15,523 nucleotides of DNA, from NCBI GenBank assembly GCA_018715855.1, contig DVKW01000097.1:1-15523 (forward strand), in the 5' to 3' direction. The notes under the pieces are model-generated. The model worked only from the letters and a program-made list of their open reading frames with translations, searched no databases and was not told the DNA's origin. Position 1 is the stretch's first letter, and the number at the start of each line of letters is the position of its first letter. Of this stretch, positions 1 through 7,468 are shown in pieces. Position numbers and translations under genes: made by a program. The DNA is from Candidatus Galligastranaerophilus intestinigallinarum. Its GTDB lineage: Bacteria > Cyanobacteriota > Vampirovibrionia > Gastranaerophilales > Gastranaerophilaceae.

Positions 1-116
1 CCGCCGCTAAATTGGCCAGAGATATAGTAAAACGCATTGAGGATGAACTTGAATATCCCGGACAAATCAGAGTTACTGTTGTTCGAGAAGCTAGAGTTAC
101 TGAAATTGCGAAATAG
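1..116 (+). CDS. rny: RNase Y, C-terminal end (partial)
   Basis: This is the last 37 codons of a gene that begins before the window; the reading frame starts at base 3 and ends at TAG 114-116. The tail contains [20 protein letters not shown] and finishes RVTEIAK, the very conserved C-terminus of RNase Y (RIE.EL.YPGQI.V.VIRE). RNase Y is a membrane-anchored endoribonuclease with KH and HD domains that starts mRNA decay; only the extreme C-terminus after the HD domain is visible here. The next gene is ymdB, the usual neighbour of rny in many bacteria, which supports the identification. The rest of the gene cannot be judged. Confidence 0.88.
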   Translation, partial: AAKLARDIVKRIEDELEYPGQIRVTVVREARVTEIAK

Positions 117-119
117 GAA

Positions 120-953
120 ATGTCAGACAATTTTAAAGTTTTATTCTTTGGCGATGTAGTTGGCCGCCCCGGCAGAGAGGCGCTCAAAAGTGTGCTTGCG
201 CCTGATGGTGCTTATTTTGAACAATACAGGGAAGAATTAAACAGCGATTTTATTATAGTAAACGCCGAAAATGCTTCCCACGGGTTTGGCTTAACCTTAA
301 AAAACCATGATGAACTTTTATCTTATGGCGTTAATTGTTTAACATCTGGTAATCATATTTGGGATAAAAAAGATGTTTACCAATATATAGATAATTCAAA
401 TGCCCTAATTCGCCCGTATAATTACCATAAAACAGCTCGTGGCGTCGGGTATAGAATTTTTAACGATAAAATTTTAGTTATCAATTTATTGGGCAAAACC
501 TTTATGCAGCCTGTAAATTGCCCGTTTCAAGCAATTGAAGAATTATGTGAAAAATTAAATTTTGAAGATAAAATTGTAATTGTTGATTACCACGCAGAAG
601 CAACGGCAGAAAAAATTGCTTTTGCAAAATTTGCATCAACCTTAGGGGTTAGTGCCGTCATTGGAACTCACACCCACGTGCAAACGGCAGATGAAAAAAT
701 TATTGATGAAAAACTTGCCTATATAACAGATGTGGGCTTTTTGGGTGCTTATGAAAGCGTTATCGGAATGGATTTTGAATCTTCCATTAAAAGGCTTGTA
801 ACAAGCATCCCTGAAAGGTTTGATGTTGCAGAATCTGAAAAATTACAAGTAAATGCAGTAAAAATCACTTTCAACAAAGAAAATAATCTTCCTGTTGAAA
901 TTAAAAGAATTAATTTTTTAACAGATAAAAGAAATAAGGAAGGTGAAACTTGA
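120..953 (+). CDS. ymdB: YmdB-family metallophosphoesterase
   Basis: A 277-residue protein of the YmdB family (TIGR00282 type), usually about 260-270 residues. Known members are dimetal phosphodiesterases acting on 2',3'-cyclic nucleotides; B. subtilis YmdB also affects RNase Y-linked RNA decay and biofilm decisions. Visible metal-ligand motifs are GD (D12) in FFGDVVGRPGREAL, NAEN (E50-N51), SGNH (N78-H79), DYHAE (D156, H158) and GTHTHVQT (H184, H186), so the active site looks complete. There is no signal peptide or membrane segment, so it is cytosolic. The ATG lies 3 nt after the rny stop and in the same frame, with no properly spaced Shine-Dalgarno (SD) sequence, so translation is probably coupled to rny. 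The next gene overlaps it by 4 nt. The family is near certain; the substrate in this organism is inferred. Confidence 0.9.
   Translation: MSDNFKVLFFGDVVGRPGREALKSVLAPDGAYFEQYREELNSDFIIVNAENASHGFGLTLKNHDELLSYGVNCLTSGNHIWDKKDVYQYIDNSNALIRPYNYHKTARGVGYRIFNDKILVINLLGKTFMQPVNCPFQAIEELCEKLNFEDKIVIVDYHAEATAEKIAFAKFASTLGVSAVIGTHTHVQTADEKIIDEKLAYITDVGFLGAYESVIGMDFESSIKRLVTSIPERFDVAESEKLQVNAVKITFNKENNLPVEIKRINFLTDKRNKEGET
936..945 (+). promoter_or_regulatory. Ribosome-binding site deciding a TTG start
   Basis: AAGGAAGGTG lies inside the end of ymdB, a few bases before TTG 950-952. It supports the TTG as the true start of the PHP gene, because no ATG or GTG is suitably placed. The same ten bases precede rplT at 11008-11017. 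Confidence 0.75.
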
Positions 954-1798
954 AGGTCGATTTGCACATTCACACAACCTACTCTGATGGCGCCTTTAGC
1001 CCCGAGATGATTGTTGATACCGCAATAGATTGCGGGTTAAATGTCATTGCCCTGACAGACCATGACAATATTTTGTCATATGACATTGCCCAAAACTATG
1101 CAAAAGAAAATGACAAAAAGCTTGAAATTATTCAAGGGGTTGAAATAAACACAATTTATAAAGGCTATGAAGTTCATATTTTAGGCTATTTTATGGATGT
1201 TAAAAACCATGAATTCCAAAATATGCTTAAATTTCAACAAAATGCGCGTGTTCATCAGGCCCGTGAAATGATTACTCTTTTAAATAAAAAAGCAGGTATC
1301 AGAATTAAATTCGATGATATTAAAAAGCTTGTTGCAGAAGGCGGCAGCATTGGCCGCCCCCATATAGCACGTGCAATTACAAATGCAGGCGGAACAGGAA
1401 GCGTGACAGAAGCTTATTCAAAATATATAAACGATGATTCACCCGTTTATGTTAAAAGAAAAACGGTTTCACCCCACGATGCTTGTGAAATTATTTATGA
1501 TGCAGGGGGAATTCCTGTTTTTGCACATCCGATTGATGTTGAAATAGCCGATTCTCTTGCAAAAGAATTAATAAATTATGGCCTAAGGGGAATTGAAGCA
1601 TACCATAGAAAGCATTCCCCAGCTGTTGTTGAATATTATTCATCTTTAGCTGAAGAATACGGGCTTATAATAACAGGCGGTTCCGATTTCCACGCACCAT
1701 CTATGAACCACGGCACAATTATTATGGGCAAAAATTTCGTTCCCGCTTGGGTTTATGATGAACTTTTAAAAGAAAAGAAAAGAATTGAAATATCTTAA
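950..1798 (+). CDS. PHP-domain phosphoesterase, RNase AM/TrpH (YciV) family
   Basis: A 282-residue PHP-domain protein, close to the family's usual length. Metal-site motifs are in the expected order: HIH (H6, H8), D13, TDHD (D37-D39), GVEI (E65), H76, RPHIA (H138), AHP (H193) and SDFH (D246, H248). Relatives include E. coli RNase AM (YciV), a 5'-to-3' exoribonuclease that trims rRNA 5' ends, and phosphatases of 3',5'-nucleoside bisphosphates such as pAp. The DNA polymerase-type PHP domain is much longer, and histidinol phosphatase is less similar in motif spacing. The gene starts with TTG, overlaps the ymdB stop by 4 nt (TTGA) and has a strong SD at 936-945, so it is translationally coupled and co-transcribed with rny-ymdB. 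That placement favours a role in RNA end trimming or nucleotide recycling, which is inference. Confidence 0.82.
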   Translation: MKVDLHIHTTYSDGAFSPEMIVDTAIDCGLNVIALTDHDNILSYDIAQNYAKENDKKLEIIQGVEINTIYKGYEVHILGYFMDVKNHEFQNMLKFQQNARVHQAREMITLLNKKAGIRIKFDDIKKLVAEGGSIGRPHIARAITNAGGTGSVTEAYSKYINDDSPVYVKRKTVSPHDACEIIYDAGGIPVFAHPIDVEIADSLAKELINYGLRGIEAYHRKHSPAVVEYYSSLAEEYGLIITGGSDFHAPSMNHGTIIMGKNFVPAWVYDELLKEKKRIEIS

Positions 1799-1834
1799 GC
1801 AAAGTTTGTGGCTTTATGCTCCAACTTTGTTTTT
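1799..1834 (+). terminator. Weak hairpin terminator after the rny operon
   Basis: CAAAGTT (1800-1806) pairs with AACTTTG (1823-1829), with GG/CC possible inside a bulge, followed by TTTTT (1830-1834). It starts at the stop codon of the PHP gene. The stem is AT-rich, so termination may be incomplete. The following stretch to 2010 holds only AT-rich sequence and the candidate wecA promoter. Confidence 0.5.
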
Positions 1835-1976
1835 GAATTTGCCTGTACATATATAAAAACTAAAATAGCCCGTCAAAACAAAAAAAATAAAATATTTTTT
1901 TTGAAAATTTATCATTAGTTTTTAATTTTTATAAGGAGATCATTTTTAGTTACAAATAGCTTCCTTTTATTTTTTG

Positions 1977-1985
1977 TGGTAAGAT
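1977..1985 (+). promoter_or_regulatory. Candidate extended -10 promoter for the wecA-like gene
   Basis: TGGTAAGAT fits an extended -10 (TGn followed by a TATAAT-like hexamer). No good -35 is seen at 16-18 nt upstream. The start site would fall near 1992, leaving a leader of about 20 nt before the ATG at 2011, with a weak SD (AAGAG, 1996-2000). Confidence 0.4.
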
Positions 1986-2010
1986 TTCTTGAAAAAAGAG
2001 AAATAAAATT

Positions 2011-3051
2011 ATGATACAATTAACGCAAGCGCATATTTTAGGGGCAATAATTGCCTATCTTTTGGGGGTTTTCATAGTTCCCATTGTCATTTATTATTCA
2101 GATAAAATGGGGCTTGTAGATGTTCCGAACGAAAGGAAAATTCACAAAGGAAAAATTTCAAGGCTTGGGGGCATTGGAATTTGGCTTGCCGTTATGCTCA
2201 CATTTTTGTTTTTGGTTTTATTAAGCTATTACCCGAAAGGCCAAGGTTTATCGGGCATTATTGTGGGCGGCTCTTTAATGTTTTTATTGGGGCTTATAGA
2301 TGATATTTTCTGTTTGAATGCCAAATTTAAACTCTTTTTGCAAATTGTAATTGCAACAATGGTGTTTTTGTTGGGTGTCAGAATAGATGAAGTTTATAAC
2401 CCGTTTGGGAGCAATTTTGAGCTTGGCTTTTTGGCATATCCTATCACTTTACTTTGGATTGTCGGCATTACAAATGCAATTAATTTTATAGATGGTATTG
2501 ATGGTTTGGCAGGTTCTGTTGTTACAATAGGTTCTGTTGCAATAGCAATCATTTCAATTGTTGCAACGCCATCTTCCCCAATTTCCGCTTTGGTTGCAAT
2601 AATTTTATCGGGCGCTATGCTTGCCTTTTTAACCTTTAATTATAACCCCGCTAAAATTTTTATGGGAGATTCGGGCGCTTTATTTGCAGGGTTTATGTTA
2701 TCAACCCTTTCAATTACAGGCATTATGGATGCAGGAACGCCTTTAATGTATCTTCCTTTCTTAATTTTGGCTATTCCTATTTTAGACGTTGCATATTCAT
2801 CATTAAGAAGAATTTCAAAAGGAAAAAGCCCCTTTATTGCAGATTCTGAACACATTCACCACAAATTGCTGCACCACGGGTTTTCGCAAGATTTGGCAGT
2901 TTTAACGTTGTCATCCGTTTCAATGGCATGCGCTATTGTTGCAATAATTATTACAGGCTTTTTAAACAGATATTTTATTTTTGCAATCGCTCTTGCGTTT
3001 GTTCTTTTTCTTTTAAATCAGGTTTCAAAAACCATTAAGAAAAAAGGATAA
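2011..3051 (+). CDS. WecA/TagO-like undecaprenyl-phosphate sugar-1-phosphate transferase
   Basis: A 346-residue polytopic membrane protein of the MraY/WecA (glycosyltransferase 4) family. Such enzymes move a sugar-1-phosphate, usually GlcNAc-1-P from UDP-GlcNAc, onto undecaprenyl phosphate on the cytosolic face, starting a lipid-linked polysaccharide. Signature elements are DVPNERKIHKG...SRLGG (residues 37-54), GLIDD (D97-D98), NFIDGIDGLAG (158-168), FNYNPAKIFMGDSG (209-222) and DSEHIHHKLLHHG (278-290), the His-rich loop. About ten or eleven hydrophobic helices cover the rest. These loops match WecA/TagO/Rfe better than MraY, which carries a different C-terminal signature. The gene appears monocistronic. 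rfbC/rfbD and a GT-C-like protein elsewhere in the window fit a surface-glycan pathway. The family is secure; the sugar specificity is not. Confidence 0.88.
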   Translation: MIQLTQAHILGAIIAYLLGVFIVPIVIYYSDKMGLVDVPNERKIHKGKISRLGGIGIWLAVMLTFLFLVLLSYYPKGQGLSGIIVGGSLMFLLGLIDDIFCLNAKFKLFLQIVIATMVFLLGVRIDEVYNPFGSNFELGFLAYPITLLWIVGITNAINFIDGIDGLAGSVVTIGSVAIAIISIVATPSSPISALVAIILSGAMLAFLTFNYNPAKIFMGDSGALFAGFMLSTLSITGIMDAGTPLMYLPFLILAIPILDVAYSSLRRISKGKSPFIADSEHIHHKLLHHGFSQDLAVLTLSSVSMACAIVAIIITGFLNRYFIFAIALAFVLFLLNQVSKTIKKKG

Positions 3052-3069
3052 ATTGAAACACTAAAAAAC

Positions 3070-3106
3070 AAATGTAAATTTTATATTGCCGCAAAATTTG
3101 CAATTT
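3070..3106 (-). terminator. Hairpin terminator for pilMN-pilO
   Basis: GTAAATTTT (3074-3082) pairs with AAAATTTGC (3093-3101) with one T/G wobble, and flanking AAAT/ATTT extends the stem with a bulge. Read on the minus strand the hairpin is followed by TGTTTTTTAG, a fair U-tract, so it mainly serves the pil operon. The plus side has no T-run, so its help to the convergent wecA-like gene is doubtful. Confidence 0.5.
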
Positions 3107-3117
3107 AAAAAATAAAA

Positions 3118-3702
3118 TTAATTTGTTTTTGTGTAAAATCTGATTTTTAAATTAGCGATTAAAACGCTTTTATCTCTTTGCCAAGAAACAATTTCAATTT
3201 GAGCAAAGTTTACAAGATATTTTTCACTTAATAAAGTTTTTAAGAATGTTTGAATTTCCGAATATTTACCAACAACCGTTGTTTCCAATTCGCAAACATT
3301 GTAGCCGTTTAACTTTGCGGCAAAAATCGGGTCTTTTTCAGGTTGGAAATTGTAATCAACTGAACGAATTCTGATGCCTGATTCTTTTGCAATTGTAAGA
3401 AGATTATCAAAAAGCGGGGCAAAAGAAGCTTCGTTGCTGAATTTTTCACCTTCAAGTTTATAAATCTTTTTAATATTTGGGTCCATTTCTTCAATTTTTT
3501 GCTGCTCAAGCTGGGCTTCAAGGTTTTGTTTTTTATCAGTTAATTCTTGAACCTGTTTTGAATTATTGCTGTAATTATTTACGTTTGTAAATGTTAAAAA
3601 TATGCCGTAACCCGCGCCGCCTATTAAAAGAACCAAAAGAACGACAGGTATTAAAAGAAAAACTATTTGCTCTTTAAGCATATCTTGATAATTTATTTGC
3701 AT
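3118..3702 (-). CDS. pilO: PilO-like type IV pilus assembly protein
   Basis: A 194-residue single-pass membrane protein. It has a short cytosolic N-terminus, one membrane helix at about 13-38 (VFLLIPVVLLVLLIGGAGYG), a coiled coil at about 45-75 (QVQELTDKKQNLEAQLEQQK), then an alpha/beta domain from about 90. Features of PilO are FAPLFDNLLTIAKESGI (94-110) and GKYSEIQTFLKTLLS (145-159), which correspond to the ferredoxin-like fold that dimerises with PilN in the periplasm. The upstream gene is a PilM-PilN fusion with only 2 nt between them, and AAGGAAA inside its end serves as the SD. Sequence identity to known PilO is low, as is normal for this family, so the call leans on architecture and context. 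No pilP or pilQ follows; the operon ends here. Confidence 0.75.
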   Translation of the reverse strand: MQINYQDMLKEQIVFLLIPVVLLVLLIGGAGYGIFLTFTNVNNYSNNSKQVQELTDKKQNLEAQLEQQKIEEMDPNIKKIYKLEGEKFSNEASFAPLFDNLLTIAKESGIRIRSVDYNFQPEKDPIFAAKLNGYNVCELETTVVGKYSEIQTFLKTLLSEKYLVNFAQIEIVSWQRDKSVLIANLKIRFYTKTN

Positions 3703-3704
3703 CT

Positions 3705-5474
3705 TTATTTAATTTCCTTTAGGTTAATTTCAACATCCGGAACTTTCGGAATGCCGCTGTTTTGAACTTGAGGCGCAGGCTGAATTCTTGCTGCAGGCGC
3801 TTTAATTCTTGCAGCAGGAGCATTATTATTGCCATTATTGCCGCTATTTGCACCGTTGCCGTTTTCATCAGTAATTTTATTTCCTCTTTCATCAAAGCTT
3901 TTTTGATATTGCGCATTTGAAATTTCAAATGCGAAAGGTTTTGGCGCATTACTTTGATTATTTAAAACAACATCATCCGCATCGCCTGTTTCAGCTTCAG
4001 TTTCTTCATTAAATACTTCCAACTTGTTCAATTTAATATTTGAATTTGGTGCAAGCATTTTTAAACTTTTAAAATACTCGTAAATATCTTCAATTTCAAG
4101 TGAAAAGCCTTCAATGCCAACTTCTTTGCCATCTTTGTTTATGTAATAAGTAAGCCAAACATGGGGCGGGATATCTTCTGAAAGTGAATCATAATAATTA
4201 ATTGCCGTTTTGTTGCTTTCGCTGATTTGCTTAATTAAAGTTATAACACCGCCTGCAACTTTTTCTTCCAGCGTTTTAATATCATTATTTAAAGTATCAA
4301 TTTGCCCTTGCAATTCTGAAGATTTTTTGCCAAAGAACGATGAAATTCCAAAGAAAAACCCGCAAACAATTAAAGTTAAAACAAGTAAACCCGCAGATAT
4401 TATAATAGAATATCTCATTATGGTTTCTGAATTAATTTCAATTGTTTTATCGCCTATTTCTAAAGAACCGTATGAAACAACGCCGTCATAGCTCATATCG
4501 CCCATAACATTTAAGGTTGCAAAGCCGCTAATTTTGGGGTTTGCAGCGCCTAAAGCCGAAGGGGAAATTGAAAGCGCCGTATGCTCTATCACTGAAGGCG
4601 CCAATTTAACGGGCGGCTTTTCGCTGAATTTGTTTGAATCTATGGCTAAAATTTCTTCATCAAAAACAATTGCCGTTTTTAAAAGTTCAGCTGAAACATT
4701 ATCTGTTTGAGAAACAATAACAAGTTTTTTAGCGGGATAATTCGGCAAATATTGCCCAACTGCAGCAGATAATGCGGTGTAAACTTCTTCGCCTTCAAAA
4801 GACATTATTGCAAAAGGCGTTTCAACATAATCTAAAATTCTTGTTCCGGACATTTGGAAAATTGCGTAGTTATTGGGGTTTATTAATAAAATATCCCAAT
4901 TTTGATTTTCTTTAACAACGTCATCTACAAGGCCTGTTAAATAAATACCCCTTGGAATGGCGGTTGTAGAGCCTTCAATACCCACAATATTAACACCTAT
5001 ATCCATACAGGCATCTTGAATTTCTTCAACAACTTTTCTTTGTATGGAAGAGTGCGCAATATATTTTGAATTTGCGCCGGTTCTTGCATTTAAATCTGCC
5101 CAAGCAGATTGAGGCTCGGATTGTTTAAATAAATATGATTCGCTTGCATCTGATAAAATCATGCTATCGATGGCATCATTATCTATTGATGGGTCATCAA
5201 TGCTTCTAAAGCCAAAATGGACATTTGGCAATGTGAGATAAATATTAGCTTTTTCTTTTTGTATTTGTAATTCATTAAAAAGGTCGCCAATTGCACTTCT
5301 TAAAGTATTATAATCTTGAATTTCACGGGAAGCTATATTGTATTCAAGAAACTTTTGGCCGTATTTAACAACACTATTGTCATTTTTATCAAAAACTAAA
5401 GCTTCCAAACCTAAATTTGGGGTAACTGCAAGCCCTACTATTTGTTTTTTTTCAATGCCGGGTATATTAAACAT
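3705..5474 (-). CDS. PilM-PilN fusion, type IV pilus alignment subcomplex
   Basis: A 589-residue protein joining two parts normally encoded separately. Residues 1 to about 310 resemble PilM, the cytosolic actin-like protein (IVGLAVTPNLGLEALVF at the start, VEEIQDACMDIGVNIVGIE at 149-167). A linker leads to one membrane helix (about 354-380), a short coiled coil (385-406) and a PilN-like domain (about 415-485) with the typical SLSEDIPPHVWLTYY and GIEGFSLE. The C-terminal 100 residues are low complexity: acidic, then Asn-rich, then a doubled APAARI and Pro-rich stretch. In classic systems PilM binds the PilN N-terminal peptide (INLLP-like); I see no such peptide in the linker. The actin-type phosphate loops are not recognisable (see findings). 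SD GAGTGAG (5477-5483) precedes ATG 5472-5474. pilO follows at 2 nt. Comparison with standalone PilM (about 350) and PilN (about 200) supports a fusion rather than an error. Confidence 0.75.
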   Translation of the reverse strand: MFNIPGIEKKQIVGLAVTPNLGLEALVFDKNDNSVVKYGQKFLEYNIASREIQDYNTLRSAIGDLFNELQIQKEKANIYLTLPNVHFGFRSIDDPSIDNDAIDSMILSDASESYLFKQSEPQSAWADLNARTGANSKYIAHSSIQRKVVEEIQDACMDIGVNIVGIEGSTTAIPRGIYLTGLVDDVVKENQNWDILLINPNNYAIFQMSGTRILDYVETPFAIMSFEGEEVYTALSAAVGQYLPNYPAKKLVIVSQTDNVSAELLKTAIVFDEEILAIDSNKFSEKPPVKLAPSVIEHTALSISPSALGAANPKISGFATLNVMGDMSYDGVVSYGSLEIGDKTIEINSETIMRYSIIISAGLLVLTLIVCGFFFGISSFFGKKSSELQGQIDTLNNDIKTLEEKVAGGVITLIKQISESNKTAINYYDSLSEDIPPHVWLTYYINKDGKEVGIEGFSLEIEDIYEYFKSLKMLAPNSNIKLNKLEVFNEETEAETGDADDVVLNNQSNAPKPFAFEISNAQYQKSFDERGNKITDENGNGANSGNNGNNNAPAARIKAPAARIQPAPQVQNSGIPKVPDVEINLKEIK

Positions 5475-5596
5475 ATCTCACTCTTAAAGTTTACAAAAAT
5501 CCGAATTTATCTGTTTATCCAATATTTATAATACAATAATAACTGTCTATATAAAAGAATCTTAAAGAAAATATACAATATATGGAGTAAGAAAAT
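5475..5596. promoter_or_regulatory. Divergent promoter region, pilMN and rlmB
   Basis: This 122-nt AT-rich gap separates two divergent genes. TATAAT at 5527-5532 is a perfect -10 hexamer for the plus strand, and the overlapping TTTATA at 5525-5530 reads TATAAA on the minus strand. TATATA/TATAAA at 5548-5555 is another plus-strand candidate. No convincing -35 box accompanies any of them, so the exact promoters are uncertain. GGAG at 5584-5587 is the SD of rlmB. Confidence 0.4.
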
Positions 5597-6340
5597 ATGG
5601 AAAATTATATCTATGGTAAAAATTCCGTCGTGGAAGCTCTTTTAAACAATCCTAAAAGAATAAATAAAATTTATATCCAAAAAGGAATAGGGCTTGATAA
5701 CAGGTTAAAAAAAATAAAAGAACTTGCATATAATTATTCTATTATTGTAAATTTTGTTGATTTTAATAAATTTAAGGGCCAATTTGAAGAAAACGTGAAC
5801 CTTCAAGGGGTTGTTGCAAGCGTTGCGCCTGTTAATTATAAAGATTTTGATGAATTTCTTAAAGAAAGAAAAGAAAAAGAAGGCTTTGGAAAAATTATTG
5901 TTTTAGATGGAGTTTCAGACCCGCACAACTTTGGCGCAATCATAAGAACGGCAGCCGCAGGCGGATATGACGCCATTTTAATTCAAAACCACAGAGCTTG
6001 CCCTGTTAATTCAACGGTTGAAAAAATTTCCTCAGGAGCAGTTAACAAGGTGGATATAATAAAAGTAAATAGCCTTTCTGTTGCAATTAAAAAATTAAAA
6101 GAAAACGACTGGTGGATAATTGCATTAGATGTACATACAGAAAATAATTATCTTGATGTTGATTATAAAAACATGAATTTTGCCCTGGTTTTAGGCGCAG
6201 AAGGAGAAGGCATTTCAAAAACAATTTTAAATATGGCAGATTTTAAAGTTAAACTGCCCACAAATTTTGAATCTTTAAATGTTTCTTGTTGTTGTGCCGT
6301 TATAGTATATGAAACATTAAGGCAAATAAATTATACATAG
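5597..6340 (+). CDS. rlmB: 23S rRNA 2'-O-ribose methyltransferase, RlmB/SpoU (TrmH) family
   Basis: A 247-residue SPOUT-class methyltransferase, the usual length for RlmB. The N-terminal part (1-80; YIYGKNSVVEALLNN) is the small L7Ae/L30e-like RNA-binding domain. The C-terminal trefoil-knot domain carries motif 1 VLDGVSDPHNFGAIIRTAAA (N111, R117), motif 2 LVLGAEGEGI (E202) and motif 3 ESLNVS (225-230). RlmB methylates the 2'-OH of a conserved G in the peptidyl-transferase loop of 23S rRNA (G2251 in E. coli). The related TrmH tRNA enzymes and YsgA-type enzymes look similar, but the N-terminal domain and IYGKNSVVEAL opening favour RlmB. Three consecutive Cys follow motif 3 (SCCCAV), a small oddity. 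The start has SD TGGAGTAAG (5583-5591). The gene may be co-transcribed with rpoD 67 nt downstream. Confidence 0.83.
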   Translation: MENYIYGKNSVVEALLNNPKRINKIYIQKGIGLDNRLKKIKELAYNYSIIVNFVDFNKFKGQFEENVNLQGVVASVAPVNYKDFDEFLKERKEKEGFGKIIVLDGVSDPHNFGAIIRTAAAGGYDAILIQNHRACPVNSTVEKISSGAVNKVDIIKVNSLSVAIKKLKENDWWIIALDVHTENNYLDVDYKNMNFALVLGAEGEGISKTILNMADFKVKLPTNFESLNVSCCCAVIVYETLRQINYT

Positions 6341-6407
6341 TATTTCTAATTTATTGGTGCTGTATTATTATATTAACTAAGAAAAAAATCAGGAGAAAAG
6401 TTATTTT

Positions 6408-7412
6408 ATGAAAACAAAAACCCCGAAAAAAAACAATAACGATGATATTTTTGATTTTGAAGACTTTGATGAAAGCCAAATTCCATTAATGGAAGAAGAA
6501 AACAACGAAGAAGAAGACGAAGAAAACAGCAAAAATTTAAAAGAAGACTATAAAAACTATGCAACTGATGATTCAGTTAAAGCTTATTTGCAACAAATAG
6601 GGAAAATTCCCCTTCTTACCTTTGAAGAAGAAATGAAAATTGCAAAAGAAATTAAAGAAAATGATTCTGCCGCTGCAAAAGAAAAACTTGTTAATGCAAA
6701 TTTAAGGCTTGTTGTTTCAATTGCAAAAAAATATATAGGGCGAGGCTTATCTTTCTTAGATTTAATTCAAGAAGGCAATTTGGGGCTTATTAAAGCTGCA
6801 GAAAAATTTGATTATACAAAAGGCTATAAATTTTCAACCTATGCAACTTGGTGGATTCAGCAATCAATTACAAGAGGCATTGCAGATAAATCAAGAATTA
6901 TAAGGCTTCCTGTTCATATGATTGAAACCTTGGGCAAAATTAAAAAAGCAACTTTTGACCTTTCAATTGAACTTGGCAGAATGCCAAATAAAGAAGAAAT
7001 TGCAGAAAGAGTGGGCATTACAACTTCAAAATTGGGCCAACTTTTAAAAAGCGCACAAGGAACAATTTCTATTGAAACACCTGCAAATCAAAAAGATGAT
7101 TCTTCTAAAATTGCAGATTACATTGTAGATGAAACAGATTCTACACCTGATACAAAAGTTGCCCATGATAATTTATTGGATGATGTTCGAAAAATATTAG
7201 ACCAATTAAACCAAAAAGAAAAAGATGTTTTAATTTTAAGATACGGTTTAGATGACAACGGGCAAAAGAAAACTTTGGATGAAATCGGCAACAGATACGG
7301 CGTTTCAAGAGAAAGAATTCGCCAAATTGAAACAAGGGCAATTTCAAAATTGAAAAAACTTTGCAGAAACCAAAACCTAAGCTCAAATTTGAAAAATTAT
7401 CTGGGAATATAA
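6408..7412 (+). CDS. rpoD: Primary RNA polymerase sigma factor (sigma-70, RpoD/SigA)
   Basis: A 334-residue group 1-type sigma factor. The first 50 residues are very acidic ([11 protein letters not shown]) and replace a recognisable region 1.1. Region 1.2 is [21 protein letters not shown] (55-75), region 2 includes [19 protein letters not shown] and [18 protein letters not shown], and region 2.3-2.4 is [17 protein letters not shown] (143-159). Region 3 spans about 170-240, and region 4 ends in [20 protein letters not shown] (289-308), the helix-turn-helix that reads the -35 element. It is shorter than E. coli RpoD (613) because the 1.1 and non-conserved regions are reduced; it resembles SigA of Gram-positives and cyanobacteria. 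The complete set of regions and the consensus-like promoters in this window fit a housekeeping sigma. A group 2 paralogue cannot be excluded without the genome. SD AGGAG lies at 6391-6395. Confidence 0.9.
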   Translation: MKTKTPKKNNNDDIFDFEDFDESQIPLMEEENNEEEDEENSKNLKEDYKNYATDDSVKAYLQQIGKIPLLTFEEEMKIAKEIKENDSAAAKEKLVNANLRLVVSIAKKYIGRGLSFLDLIQEGNLGLIKAAEKFDYTKGYKFSTYATWWIQQSITRGIADKSRIIRLPVHMIETLGKIKKATFDLSIELGRMPNKEEIAERVGITTSKLGQLLKSAQGTISIETPANQKDDSSKIADYIVDETDSTPDTKVAHDNLLDDVRKILDQLNQKEKDVLILRYGLDDNGQKKTLDEIGNRYGVSRERIRQIETRAISKLKKLCRNQNLSSNLKNYLGI

Positions 7413-7433
7413 TTGAATAAAATATAAAAAATT

Positions 7434-7459
7434 AAGGCCTGAAATTATTTCAGGCCTTT
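7434..7459. terminator. Bidirectional hairpin terminator between rpoD and SIMPL gene
   Basis: AAGGCCTGAAA (7434-7444) and TTTCAGGCCTT (7448-7458) form a perfect 11-bp stem with a TTA loop. On the minus strand it is followed by AATTTTTTATATTTT, a good U-tract; on the plus strand only TTTGAT follows. It lies between convergent genes. Confidence 0.85.
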
Positions 7460-7468
7460 GATATAAAA

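Noticed and set aside
749..973. Minus-strand ORF of 74 codons over the ymdB end
   Set aside because: It lies fully within well-supported ymdB and the start of the PHP gene, has no SD and no recognisable domain.
1931..1960. SD-like AAGGAGAT before the wecA-like gene suggesting a leader peptide
   Set aside because: No ATG, GTG or TTG follows at usable spacing; the downstream codons reach a stop after a few residues.
4210..4491. Plus-strand ORF of 93 codons inside pilMN
   Set aside because: It is antisense to the PilN helix and coiled-coil region and has no SD or family features.
6341..6407. Promoter between rlmB and rpoD
   Set aside because: TTGGTG (6354-6359) and several TATTAT-like hexamers exist, but no pair has spacing near 17 nt; the AT-rich background explains them.
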